Made by a program: the position numbers and the translations under genes. This document shows positions 23,019-30,418 of a stretch of DNA of 37,044 bases, piece after piece (the stretch's first letter is position 1; each line of letters begins with the position of its first letter). The DNA comes from Patescibacteria group bacterium (GTDB taxonomy: Bacteria; Patescibacteriota; Patescibacteriia; 2-12-FULL-60-25), in the NCBI GenBank assembly GCA_022703155.1, contig JAKLEH010000008.1, positions 1-37,044 on the forward strand, written 5' to 3'. Under the pieces are notes generated by a model, which worked only from the letters and a program-made list of their open reading frames with translations, was not told where the DNA came from and searched no databases.

Positions 23019-23498
23019 TTAGCGGCACGCGTGGACCTTCACCCAGAATTCGACCTTGCCGTTTTCCGTATCGCATTCACCGGCGACCGAGCCTTTCCAG
23101 CTTTGGACGATCCTGAAGTTGCGTCGCAGGCTAAAATACGCCAACGACAAATCCGTGACCGGCAGGTGACATTTGCCGCTACCCAATAGTTCGTCTTTTT
23201 TGCCCGCGTTCATCAAAACGGCCACGGCCGAACCCTGATTCGTATTTTCAAAAACCATACCGCGGCCCTGATCGTTGTATACGGCCAGCTGTTTGTTTCC
23301 GGAGATATTCTCGGTCATCCTGCATTGCGTGAAATCCACGGTTGACGTGGAACCGTCGGGATAACGCATGGTCATGTAGCCATCCACGCTCTTTAAAATC
23401 ACGACATCTAAAATCCGATAAGCGAAATACAACGCCATGACCAAAACCAATGGGAACACGACCAAGTTGACGAGTTTGTTTTGGAGTTTTCGATTCAT
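23019..23498 (-). CDS. Uncharacterised membrane-anchored protein
   Basis: The 159-residue frame is read from the ATG at 23498; a TTG start 18 bases upstream is less likely. One N-terminal membrane helix (about 11-34, LVNLVVFPLVLVMALYFAYRI) is followed by an outer domain of beta-strands with three cysteines (QCRM, GKCH, GECD). The terminal HACR adds a fourth, so disulfides are possible outside the cell. No family is recognised. It stands alone between two tRNAs. Confidence 0.6.
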   Translation of the reverse strand: MNRKLQNKLVNLVVFPLVLVMALYFAYRILDVVILKSVDGYMTMRYPDGSTSTVDFTQCRMTENISGNKQLAVYNDQGRGMVFENTNQGSAVAVLMNAGKKDELLGSGKCHLPVTDLSLAYFSLRRNFRIVQSWKGSVAGECDTENGKVEFWVKVHACR

Positions 23499-23545
23499 AA
23501 ATCGATGATAAACCAATAACCTCTGGCATGCAAAAATTCACTAAA

Positions 23546-23564
23546 ACAAAAACCCCTTGCGGGG
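23546..23564 (-). terminator. Terminator of tRNA-Phe
   Basis: On the minus strand CCCC pairs with GGGG around GCAA, followed by TTTTTG. The stem is short. Confidence 0.55.
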
Positions 23565-23573
23565 CTTTGCGGT

Positions 23574-23588
23574 TCGCGCTGAACGCGA
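23574..23588 (-). promoter_or_regulatory. tRNA trailer palindrome directly after tRNA-Phe CCA
   Basis: TCGCGTTCAGCGCGA on the minus strand, touching the CCA end, as after tRNA-Pro and tRNA-Ile(GAU). Confidence 0.7.
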
Positions 23589-23663
23589 TGGTGCCGAGGG
23601 CGAGGATTGAACTCGCGACGCAAGGATTTTCAGTCCTTCGCTCTACCACTGAGCTACCTCGGC
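23589..23663 (-). tRNA. tRNA-Phe (anticodon GAA)
   Basis: Acceptor GCCGAGG with CCUCGGC, D-stem GCUC/GAGC, anticodon stem AAGGA/UCCUU with loop CUGAAAA, T-loop UUCAAUC, encoded CCA. Confidence 0.95.
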
Positions 23664-23717
23664 GCGTTTAGTCGATTGTCGATGGTCTAAAGTCCGGCAG
23701 GACCCAAACGCCGGTCT

Positions 23718-24215
23718 CTATTTTTTCTTGAGTTTGGTTTTGGTGGCGCTGATGGCCAACTTCACCAAACCTTCTTGCTCGTGTTCTTCGTGGCCCATGA
23801 GCTTTGCGTCGACCGGACCGAAAATGGCCAAGAGCACGAATACGATGGCCGTCACCACGCCCGCAGCCAGGTAGAACCCGAGGCCGCAGGCGATGCCTAT
23901 GCCGGCCACGACCCACATGGTGGCCGCCGTGGTCAAACCGCGGACGGCGCCGGACGATTGGATGATGGCGCCCGCGCCCAGAAAACCGATGCCCTGTACC
24001 ACGATGGACGCGATACGGCCCGGATCGGTTACGCCGCCCCATTGTGCAGTGACGTACAGGCCGCACATGGTCATCAATGACGCGCCTAAACCTATCAGGG
24101 CGTTGGTGCGCACCCCGGCAGGTTTTTTGCGGATTTCGCGCTCGATGCCGATGATTCCGGAAAGCAAGACAGCGAGGGAAAGGCGCGTTATGATTTCAAG
24201 CTCTGACAAGCCCAT
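23718..24215 (-). CDS. MgtC/SapB family membrane protein
   Basis: The 165 residues have about four membrane helices and the family's conserved blocks: LLSGIIGIEREIRKKPAGVRTNALIGLGASL near the N-terminus (key residues G20, E25, R35) and GIGFLGAGAII followed by VRGLTTAATMWVVAGIGIACG. Family members act in magnesium adaptation, acid stress or membrane potential control. The soluble C-terminal domain of classical MgtC is missing; only a short charged tail remains, so this is the short SapB/YhiD-like form. The gene is followed by tRNA-Phe on the same strand. Confidence 0.88.
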   Translation of the reverse strand: MGLSELEIITRLSLAVLLSGIIGIEREIRKKPAGVRTNALIGLGASLMTMCGLYVTAQWGGVTDPGRIASIVVQGIGFLGAGAIIQSSGAVRGLTTAATMWVVAGIGIACGLGFYLAAGVVTAIVFVLLAIFGPVDAKLMGHEEHEQEGLVKLAISATKTKLKKK

Positions 24216-24370
24216 GTGTAGGCCTAATATTAATGCCGCAAATACCCCTTGTCAAATCCCAAGCCTCGGGCTAATATAGGCTCCGTTGGATTTGTTGGAC
24301 TTTACCGTTTTTGTTTTTTGTCGTTTCCGCCAAAGGCGGACGTATGTTGTTTGAAATTTGACGAATGTTT

Positions 24371-24447
24371 GGGCGTGTAGCTCAGATGGTTAGAGCGTTA
24401 CACTGATAATGTAAAGGTCCCTGGTTCGATTCCAGGCACGCCCACCA
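24371..24447 (+). tRNA. tRNA-Ile (anticodon GAU)
   Basis: Acceptor GGGCGUG with CACGCCC, D-stem GCUC/GAGC, anticodon loop CUGAUAA, T-loop UUCGAUU, discriminator A and encoded CCA. Confidence 0.95.
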
Positions 24448-24462
24448 TCGCGTTGAACGCGA
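24448..24462 (+). promoter_or_regulatory. tRNA trailer palindrome directly after tRNA-Ile(GAU) CCA
   Basis: TCGCGTTGAACGCGA begins at the base after CCA. Same motif as at 21368-21382 and 23574-23588. Confidence 0.7.
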
Positions 24463-24467
24463 TTTAC

Positions 24468-24493
24468 AAAAATCCGGCACCAGCCGGATTTTT
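24468..24493 (+). terminator. Bidirectional terminator after tRNA-Ile(GAU)
   Basis: AAAATCCGGC pairs with GCCGGATTTT around ACCA, followed by T. It can also serve the converging lipoprotein gene. Confidence 0.8.
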
Positions 24494-24527
24494 GAATTCC
24501 CGAATTCAAATGACCGATCAAAACCCC

Positions 24528-25154
24528 TTACTCCGTAGCTTCCTCACCGGCCGTGGTATCGCTGGCGTCTGAACCCGAATCGTCAGAGGTCGCGTCGGCT
24601 TTCTTCTCTTCGGTCCAGGTGACGATGAGGGTCGTTTTGCCGGCTTCCTCGTTTTCGCCCGGCGTGGCGCTCAAACCGAGTTTTTCGCCGTCCTTGCTCC
24701 AAGAGACCAAGGCGCTGCCGCCGAGGTTCATGTTGGAATCCTCCGTCCAACCCTTGCTCTTGGTTTCCGAAGCATACCAATCCGCCACTTTCTTAACGTC
24801 ATCGGCCGTCTCCTGCATGACCCATACGGCCACATTGTCCTTGGTGTTCATGGTCACGCCCTTATTTTTGGCGCCCGGGTACAGGATGGCGCTCGACGGG
24901 AAACCGTCCGGCAACTTCACGTCTTCGCCGAACGAGGCCGTGCCGCCGTTCTTGTTGTCCGTGAAAGTCACGTCCTCGCCTCCGTTGTTGAGATCGATAT
25001 CGGCGCCCGTGGCCTTGCCCAAAATGCCTTCAGCCACCTTTTCGCCAATCTTCTCGTTCACTTTGTCCTGGGCCGCCTGGAAAGGGTTACAACCCCAACC
25101 GAACAGGGCGAGCGACAGCCCGCCGACGACCAATGCTACGCGCGATGTTTTCAT
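24528..25154 (-). CDS. Predicted lipoprotein with a soluble outer domain
   Basis: A signal peptide with lipobox-like LALFGWGC (lipidated Cys22) is followed by a 185-residue polar domain. A central unit LPDGFPSSAILYPGAKNKG, then a VADWYASETKSKGW helix, is a pattern I have seen in secreted CPR and firmicute lipoproteins; the function is unknown. The last 25 residues are Asp/Ser/Glu/Thr-rich and disordered. The gene is monocistronic. Confidence 0.75.
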   Translation of the reverse strand: MKTSRVALVVGGLSLALFGWGCNPFQAAQDKVNEKIGEKVAEGILGKATGADIDLNNGGEDVTFTDNKNGGTASFGEDVKLPDGFPSSAILYPGAKNKGVTMNTKDNVAVWVMQETADDVKKVADWYASETKSKGWTEDSNMNLGGSALVSWSKDGEKLGLSATPGENEEAGKTTLIVTWTEEKKADATSDDSGSDASDTTAGEEATE

Positions 25155-25164
25155 ACTTCAGTCG

Positions 25165-25232
25165 ATGTCATGCTGAACTCGTTTCAGCATCTTGAACAGT
25201 GTGTTTAGATCCCGAAACGAGTTCGGGATGAC
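25165..25232. repeat. GTCATGCTGAA/CCCGAACTC palindromic repeats
   Basis: ATGCTGAA/TTCAGCAT (about 25168-25191) and ATCCCGAAAC/GTTCGGGAT (about 25211-25230), the second followed by GAC. Related to 12060-12174 and 28117-28197. Confidence 0.65.
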
Positions 25233-25255
25233 GTTAATGATGAGTAAAGGTTAAT

Positions 25256-25960
25256 TCAATACCTCTCCGTATGCAAGAGCTTAACGTCCGCACCCAATTC
25301 GACCATGGCGCCTTTGACCGTGTCCATGAACTCCTGCGGACCGCAGATCATGGCCTGCCGTTCGGCCGCGTCAACCAAATGCCGCTTAAGGGTCGCGATG
25401 CCCAAACGCCCGCATTCGCCCATGAAACCCTCGGGACATTCGCGGGTCAAAACCGGAACGTACTTTAAGCCCGGATGTTTTTCCGCCAGCGCCACGTATT
25501 CCTGGTGGTACATCAAATCGTCCAACGTACGGCCCGAATAGAACAAAACCACCGAAGCGTCCGGGTTTTTATGCAAACGTTCACGCGCCATGGAGCGGAT
25601 GGGCGTGGCGCCCACGCCGCCCGCGAACAGCGCCAGGGGCTGGTCGCCTTCGGGCAAAACGAATACGCCGTACGGCCCCTGTACGCCAAACACGTCGCCC
25701 ACCTTGGCCGCGTACAGCATGCCCGACATTTTTCCTTGCGACTTGACGCCTAACTCGATGTGGCCCGTGGATTCGTACGGCGCGGACGCGATGGAATAAC
25801 TGCGCTTGTTCACGGACACGTCCTCGTCGTCCAATTCGTGGACCATGACGAACTGCCCGGCTTTGAATTCGAACATGGGCTCACTGTCCGCAGGCTCAAG
25901 CCACAGCCGGCACAATTCGGGAGTGACGCAGGTTTTTTTGGTGAGTTTGAAGAGTCTCAT
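25256..25960 (-). CDS. Ferredoxin-NADP reductase-type flavoprotein
   Basis: The 234-residue start at ATG 25960 is preferred because the longer frame upstream only translates an inverted repeat. Domains in order: FAD-binding barrel with KRSYSIAS (52-59, the R-x-Y-S motif) and GVQGPYGVF (92-100), then the nucleotide-binding half with LFAGGVGATPIRSM (111-124), a VVLFYSGR strand and MICGPQEFM. The family transfers electrons between NAD(P)H and a partner such as ferredoxin or a cytochrome. No iron-sulfur cysteine cluster is present, so it needs a separate partner. None is visible nearby. Confidence 0.85.
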   Translation of the reverse strand: MRLFKLTKKTCVTPELCRLWLEPADSEPMFEFKAGQFVMVHELDDEDVSVNKRSYSIASAPYESTGHIELGVKSQGKMSGMLYAAKVGDVFGVQGPYGVFVLPEGDQPLALFAGGVGATPIRSMARERLHKNPDASVVLFYSGRTLDDLMYHQEYVALAEKHPGLKYVPVLTRECPEGFMGECGRLGIATLKRHLVDAAERQAMICGPQEFMDTVKGAMVELGADVKLLHTERY

Positions 25961-25965
25961 AATTA

Positions 25966-26083
25966 TTTGGAATGACCAATAACCAATTACCAATATCCAA
26001 AGCCGAAAGCGGTACCGTCTAATCCCGAAAGCCGAAGGCAACTATTTTGGTGATTGGTCATTGGTAATTGGTTATTCGTTTGG
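25966..26083. repeat. CCAATNACCAAT inverted simple-word repeat
   Basis: AATAACCAATTACCAAT (about 25979-25995) faces ATTGGTAATTGGTTATT (about 26060-26076), giving a 17-bp perfect stem with smaller copies around it. It separates the reductase and peptidase genes and explains a false N-terminal extension of the reductase frame. Confidence 0.75.
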
Positions 26084-26094
26084 TATTGGGAATA

Positions 26095-26502
26095 TTAAAT
26101 TCTAAAATACACCTTCAACATTTCATCTTCCTCCAGCTTTTTAACGTTGCGCCGGTATTGCGTCCAAAACGGCGGATGGTGAATCATGCGCACCAATTTG
26201 AACCAATGGCGGTACAAACGCGGCGGTTTTTGGTGGTGCGCGAGCTCGTGGCACACGACGCGCAGGATGGCGTCCAATTTGCGCGGTTTGCAGGTGCGCG
26301 GCGTGTACAGGTCGATGGTCACGCTCTTTTCCCCGATGCGGGTATAACCGTACGCGAACGACCGCAATTTGCCCACTCCCCTGACCCGCCGCCTGAGCGG
26401 ACGCAACTCAAAGCCAGGCATGTCCAAAACCACGAGCACGCGTTGGAACAAGTGCTCGACCAACGCCTCGTGGCGCGGATCGAGGATATCGGACACGGCC
26501 AT
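26095..26502 (-). CDS. Zinc metallopeptidase, HExxH type (YgjP/SprT-like)
   Basis: The 135 residues carry VVCHELAHH with zinc-binding His85, Glu86 and His89, and about 20 residues later MIHHPPFW, whose histidine is the likely third ligand; this spacing fits the DUF45/YgjP (WLM-clan) type, in which H-x-x-x-F-W follows. The N-terminus is a short strand-rich domain. Such small peptidases have poorly known substrates. No signal peptide, so cytoplasmic. It lies between the repeat at 25966 and the small membrane gene. Confidence 0.75.
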   Translation of the reverse strand: MAVSDILDPRHEALVEHLFQRVLVVLDMPGFELRPLRRRVRGVGKLRSFAYGYTRIGEKSVTIDLYTPRTCKPRKLDAILRVVCHELAHHQKPPRLYRHWFKLVRMIHHPPFWTQYRRNVKKLEEDEMLKVYFRI

Positions 26503-26626
26503 AGTTTAAACGACGGTCCGCGGATTGACAAAAAACGCCGTTTAGATCGACGCATCGCGCAAGAAACTATAAAAACGCCGCGTTTACGCGCAGCGCCGCC
26601 CTAAACTGTCATGTGTGGATTTTTTA

Positions 26627-26980
26627 TTAGATGATCCCAAGGGCCACGGCCAAACCCGCGCTCGAAACCATAAGCACCATCAAGAGCACGATGGTCGCTT
26701 TCATGGCCTGTTCCTGTTTTTGGCTGGGTGAACCTCGTTTGACCACATACGCGAACATCATGGACATCACGGCGATCCATACCGGAATCATCATGGCCGT
26801 GCCGCCCACTCCGCCAAAACCCAAATCCGTTTCGTTAATGGATTGGTACGCGATCATCCATAGCAATTCCACGATGCCCACCACCAAAGCCGCGGTCACC
26901 CAGAACAAACGGCTCCGACGCTGTTCCGGAGTCCAAGGAATTTTCTTGGATGGCGTTTCTGATTGCGTTTCGATTTCCAT
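26627..26980 (-). CDS. Small membrane protein with three helices
   Basis: The 117 residues have a polar N-terminus, then helices at about 26-46, 54-80 and 94-116 with a glycine-rich first loop (LGFGGVGGT). The C-terminus ends inside the last helix. No family is recognised. It may be expressed with the kinase gene upstream. Confidence 0.6.
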   Translation of the reverse strand: MEIETQSETPSKKIPWTPEQRRSRLFWVTAALVVGIVELLWMIAYQSINETDLGFGGVGGTAMMIPVWIAVMSMMFAYVVKRGSPSQKQEQAMKATIVLLMVLMVSSAGLAVALGII

Positions 26981-27094
26981 ATGCAGACATTTTACTTTTT
27001 TCCGTAGGTTTCAGCAAACCCAAGCAGCTTGTGCCGTTTTTTTAAAAAAACCGCCAACACAAACGGCGTCCGCCAAACGCGCCCCGACCCATAT

Positions 27095-27802
27095 TCACGA
27101 GTTCGTTTGCATCGTTTGAAAAATGGCCGCTTCGTCGATCGCGAAATATTTATTGAAATATCGTGCCATGTTCCCCACGTCGCGGCGCAGCAAAGACTCC
27201 GCATCCGGATGGGTCCGACGATCCACGGCCTGCGGGAAATCGATAATCACTGGTTTGTCGCGCCACCACAGAACGTTGAACGCCGACAGGTCGGCGTGCA
27301 CGACGCCCTCGTCCCAAAACAACTTCACGCTTCGCACGATGTCGCGCCACGCCCGTTCGGCTTCCGCTTTTGTCAGCTCAACCTCGGTCAGCGAAGGCGC
27401 GGCGCGCTGTTCATCGCCTATGAACTCCATGAGAATCGAGGGACCGATGAGCGCTACCGGCTCCGGAATCGCGGCGCCACGTTCGTGTAGCTTTTCCAAA
27501 AGATAGAATTCGCGCTTGATCCAATTTTGGTGACGCAACTTTTGGCCGAATTTGCCGCCTTTGGCCACGGCGCGCGCATGGCTCCGGGTTTTATAAAAAC
27601 GGTTCTGCAGGTACGCGCCGGCGTTATCGAAGGCGCGCCGTTCGGGATCGGCATACACCTTCATGGCCAACCCGCGTCCGTCAAACACGACACGGTAAAC
27701 CGTGGCCTCCTTGCCGGATTTGATGCGTTCAACCAAGCGCAAATCATGGCCTTCGTCCGCGGCTTCCTGGATGATGTCCGACAAAGTCTTTTCGTTTTCC
27801 AT
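27095..27802 (-). CDS. RIO1-family serine kinase
   Basis: The 235 residues show the RIO1 layout: KSGKEATVYRVV (28-39, the ATP-binding loop with S/T-G-K-E-A), LAMKVY (45-50, catalytic lysine 48), NWIKREFYLLEKL (93-105), ILMEFIGDEQRAAPSL, the catalytic loop VVHADLSAFNVLWW (167-180, Asp171, Asn176) and VIIDFPQAV (185-193, metal-binding Asp188). RIO kinases act in late ribosome assembly in archaea and eukaryotes; in bacteria they are sporadic and their role is not clear. The fold is complete, so it should be active. Confidence 0.92.
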   Translation of the reverse strand: MENEKTLSDIIQEAADEGHDLRLVERIKSGKEATVYRVVFDGRGLAMKVYADPERRAFDNAGAYLQNRFYKTRSHARAVAKGGKFGQKLRHQNWIKREFYLLEKLHERGAAIPEPVALIGPSILMEFIGDEQRAAPSLTEVELTKAEAERAWRDIVRSVKLFWDEGVVHADLSAFNVLWWRDKPVIIDFPQAVDRRTHPDAESLLRRDVGNMARYFNKYFAIDEAAIFQTMQTNS

Positions 27803-27813
27803 GGGTCCCGGTT

Positions 27814-28110
27814 TTAGACCTTGGTCAAATCCCCGTTCACCATCTTATACACGCGGTTCTTGTTGATTTCCATTTTGTTGACGATTTCTTTTTCCAAGTC
27901 GATGTTCAATAACTGCGCCAAACCCAACAGGTAGATGGCCACGTCGGCCAGCTCCTCGCCCAAATCCGGCAACTTCTTGCGGTACGCGCGATAGGCTTCC
28001 GACGTCTCTTCGTGGATAAAACAGAACTCCTGCTCGATGTTGGTCGTATTGAAACCCTTGGCGACCTTGTTGTCGTAAATCTCTTTTTGGAGTTTGGGCA
28101 GGTCGAGCAT
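27814..28110 (-). CDS. MazG-like nucleotide pyrophosphohydrolase
   Basis: The 98 residues, read from ATG 28110, contain EETSEAYRAYRKK (about 35-47) and ELAD near 53-56: the E-E-x-x-E ... E-x-x-D metal site of all-alpha MazG enzymes, which hydrolyse (d)NTPs to monophosphates and remove faulty nucleotides. The frame is open upstream, but that part (PNQVRHDE) is written by the palindromic repeat at 28117-28197, so the shorter start is preferred. Eleven bases separate its stop codon from the RIO1 start. Confidence 0.75.
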   Translation of the reverse strand: MLDLPKLQKEIYDNKVAKGFNTTNIEQEFCFIHEETSEAYRAYRKKLPDLGEELADVAIYLLGLAQLLNIDLEKEIVNKMEINKNRVYKMVNGDLTKV

Positions 28111-28116
28111 AACCGT

Positions 28117-28197
28117 TTCGTCATGCCGAACTTGATTCGGCATCTCGATGGTTTGTAAGCAATTAACATGGATCCTGAATCTAGTTCAGGATGACGG
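28117..28197. repeat. ATGCCGAA/TTCGGCAT and CCTGAA/TTCAGG palindromic repeats
   Basis: ATGCCGAA/TTCGGCAT (about 28123-28144) and ATCCTGAA/TTCAGGAT (about 28171-28193), the second followed by GACGG. It overlaps the 3' end of the RmlD-like gene and the false N-terminus of MazG. Related to 12060-12174 and 25165-25232. Confidence 0.7.
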
Positions 28198-29037
28198 ATT
28201 GGCATCTAACGACAATTTGTATTTCACCAACGCCTCTTTGACCGCGACTTCGGTCGGCCGCATATGGATGCCGAATTCGGCCAGACGCGTGTTGGCGAGG
28301 ACGGTGCTGGAGCGTTGTTTTTGGATCGCGCCTTGCGCCATAAGCGATTCTTCGGACACGAATTCGCAAGTGTGCGACGGATCCACTATCTCCTCATACC
28401 AGCGCATCAGATCGCGCCAGGCCAAAGGTTCGGGATGCACGGCGTGGAAGATGCCTTGGGCGCGCTTGTCCGCGACCGCGCGGAAAACGTCCAACAGGTC
28501 GTCCATGACCGTGACCGAATTCACGACTTCCACGACTTTGGGGTAACCCGCGAGTTTTGTGACCGTGTTCTTCTTGGACGGGATGCGGTCGATGGGCAGC
28601 TTGAGGCGCACCACGGCTACGTTTTCCATGCCGCCCAAAACCAAGTCGGCCGCGTATTTTGTCTTGGAATAATAAGCCACGGGATTGGCGTAGTCGTATT
28701 CCTTCCAACCCTCGGGCTGGGGCGGCGTGCCGTAAAAGATGCAACCGCTGCCCAAATGCGTCAGGTGCGTGCCGCGTTCGGCGCACGCCTGGGCCAGCAT
28801 GACCGGGAACTGCGCATTGCCCACGGCCGTTTCGACTTGGTGCGTCTCGCACCAATCCACGTTGGGAGAGCCCGTGACGCCGGCGCAATTGATGACCGCG
28901 TCCGGTTCTTCGCGCTCCAACATGGCCCCAATCTGCTTGGTGGTCTCGAAAATCTCGGTGGACATGCGCATGTCCGGGAACTTGTCGAGCAAACGGTTGC
29001 CGATCCAACCGTTGCCGATTATTAAAACACCCGCCAT
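28186..29037 (-). CDS. RmlD-like NAD(P)-dependent sugar-nucleotide reductase
   Basis: The 283 residues begin with VLIIGNGWIGNRLL, the glycine-rich NAD(P)-binding loop of extended short-chain dehydrogenases, then EEPDAVINCAGVTG, and HLGSGCIFYG, followed by AYYSKTKYAADL with the catalytic Y-x-x-x-K. This is the RmlD substrate-binding type that reduces dTDP-4-keto-sugars. It could feed surface glycan synthesis, in line with the envelope operon, but dTDP-rhamnose genes are not seen near it. ATG at 29037 is better than the upstream TTG. The last codons overlap the repeat at 28117-28197. Confidence 0.78.
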   Translation of the reverse strand: MAGVLIIGNGWIGNRLLDKFPDMRMSTEIFETTKQIGAMLEREEPDAVINCAGVTGSPNVDWCETHQVETAVGNAQFPVMLAQACAERGTHLTHLGSGCIFYGTPPQPEGWKEYDYANPVAYYSKTKYAADLVLGGMENVAVVRLKLPIDRIPSKKNTVTKLAGYPKVVEVVNSVTVMDDLLDVFRAVADKRAQGIFHAVHPEPLAWRDLMRWYEEIVDPSHTCEFVSEESLMAQGAIQKQRSSTVLANTRLAEFGIHMRPTEVAVKEALVKYKLSLDANPSS

Positions 29038-29079
29038 ATGCGGCGAGTGTAACAAGCCAAGCGGCGGACGGCAAACGGT

Positions 29080-30294
29080 TCACTCGCGCGCCGCGGCTTC
29101 TGCGTAAATTCTCACGTATTTGTCGCGCAAGGACCTTTCCACCGTTTCCTTGGCTTGCCGATACGCATCGCGTTCGCTTTGGTCGGCCTTAGCCAAATCC
29201 TTGCCCACCAATTCCGGATGGTTGGCGGCCATATATTCCTTGAACGCTTCCGGAAAATCTCCGTCCACGCCGTCCATGACAAAACCTTCGCGCCTGCCAG
29301 CGATCATGCGCCTGACCACGGTCAAATCCGGTTTTCCGCCTTTGGGCACGGAACCCAAAATGTCCAACGCGGCCATGGCGGTCGACAAACGCACCTCGAC
29401 GTCCGAATAACCTTTGTAGTTGTCGCGGAACAGTTCGCCGCACGCGCGCTCTTCGGACTTCTTGTACGACCCGTCCTTGTTGCGGCCGCGCTTGTCCTCA
29501 ACGGTCAAATCGCTAAAGGCGTTAAGCGGCGTCACGTGGTCCTCGGCCAATTTTGACAACAGGGTCTTGAGGTCGTCGGGGATGTCCATCTGGCGGATCA
29601 TGTCGGCAGACGCCTTTTCGTGCAAATGGAAACCGGCGCCCAAACCGTAACGTTCGTTGATGGCCTTGCTGCCCATGCCCGATGCCAGCAAATCGTCGTA
29701 CAGTTTGCGCGTGGCCATGGCGATTTCGTTCTTTTTGCTTTCGATGTCCGCGGCCAAAGCTTCGCGCTCGGCCTTAAGCGGCGCCAATTTTTGCGGATCT
29801 TTTTTGGCCGCCTTTTCTTGCGTCTGCAATTCCTTGCGCTTAACTTCCATGGCCGCGATTTCCGCCTCGATTGCTTGGCGGCGCGCCGCATACCTGCCGG
29901 CGAGCGATCCCGAATCTTCGCCTTCGGGCAAGGTGAACAGTTTTGGATTGATCGTTAAGCTTTCCGGTTGTTTGGCGATGTCGTGCGTCATGACGATGTA
30001 ACGCATCAAAGTCGGGAATTCCTTAACGGTGCGTTTAACCGACGGATCCAAATCGCGCAACGCATCTTTGTACTCAACCGGTAACAGTTTAAGTTCTTGC
30101 GGATTTCTATCGAGTATTATAGAAGTCAAAACGTAGTAAACAAACCGGTAATGGTCAGCCACCTTTTCGCCTTCGGTGTGGTAAGACGAATACTGTTCCG
30201 TGTGCATCGCCCGACCGAAACCGGCTTTACGCACTTCAGCCGCCATCTTCCTTTTCTGTTCGGATTGGCCAATCAAGGATTCGAATGGATTCAT
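29080..30294 (-). CDS. HD-domain-like protein with coiled-coil insertion
   Basis: The 404 residues contain possible HD-phosphohydrolase metal ligands in order: SYHTEGEKVADH (38-48), VMTHDIAKQ (101-109, the H-D pair), GFHLHEKASAD (221-231) and EDHV (251-254). Between the H-D pair and the third block, residues 135-200 form a charged coiled-coil rich in K/E/A. HD proteins hydrolyse phosphoesters of nucleotides or cyclic dinucleotides; this one could sense or clear such a signal. The family is not recognised and the HD reading is from motifs only. There is no signal peptide. Confidence 0.55.
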   Translation of the reverse strand: MNPFESLIGQSEQKRKMAAEVRKAGFGRAMHTEQYSSYHTEGEKVADHYRFVYYVLTSIILDRNPQELKLLPVEYKDALRDLDPSVKRTVKEFPTLMRYIVMTHDIAKQPESLTINPKLFTLPEGEDSGSLAGRYAARRQAIEAEIAAMEVKRKELQTQEKAAKKDPQKLAPLKAEREALAADIESKKNEIAMATRKLYDDLLASGMGSKAINERYGLGAGFHLHEKASADMIRQMDIPDDLKTLLSKLAEDHVTPLNAFSDLTVEDKRGRNKDGSYKKSEERACGELFRDNYKGYSDVEVRLSTAMAALDILGSVPKGGKPDLTVVRRMIAGRREGFVMDGVDGDFPEAFKEYMAANHPELVGKDLAKADQSERDAYRQAKETVERSLRDKYVRIYAEAAARE

Positions 30295-30418
30295 ACGGCT
30301 GAAAGCATAACACGACCGCGCGCCCCAAGCTCGGGGACAGGCTATTGACGTTTGGGGATTTTGGGTTTCCGGGGTTTTACGGCCTGTGATACATTGGAAG
30401 CGATAACCTCATCCATAT

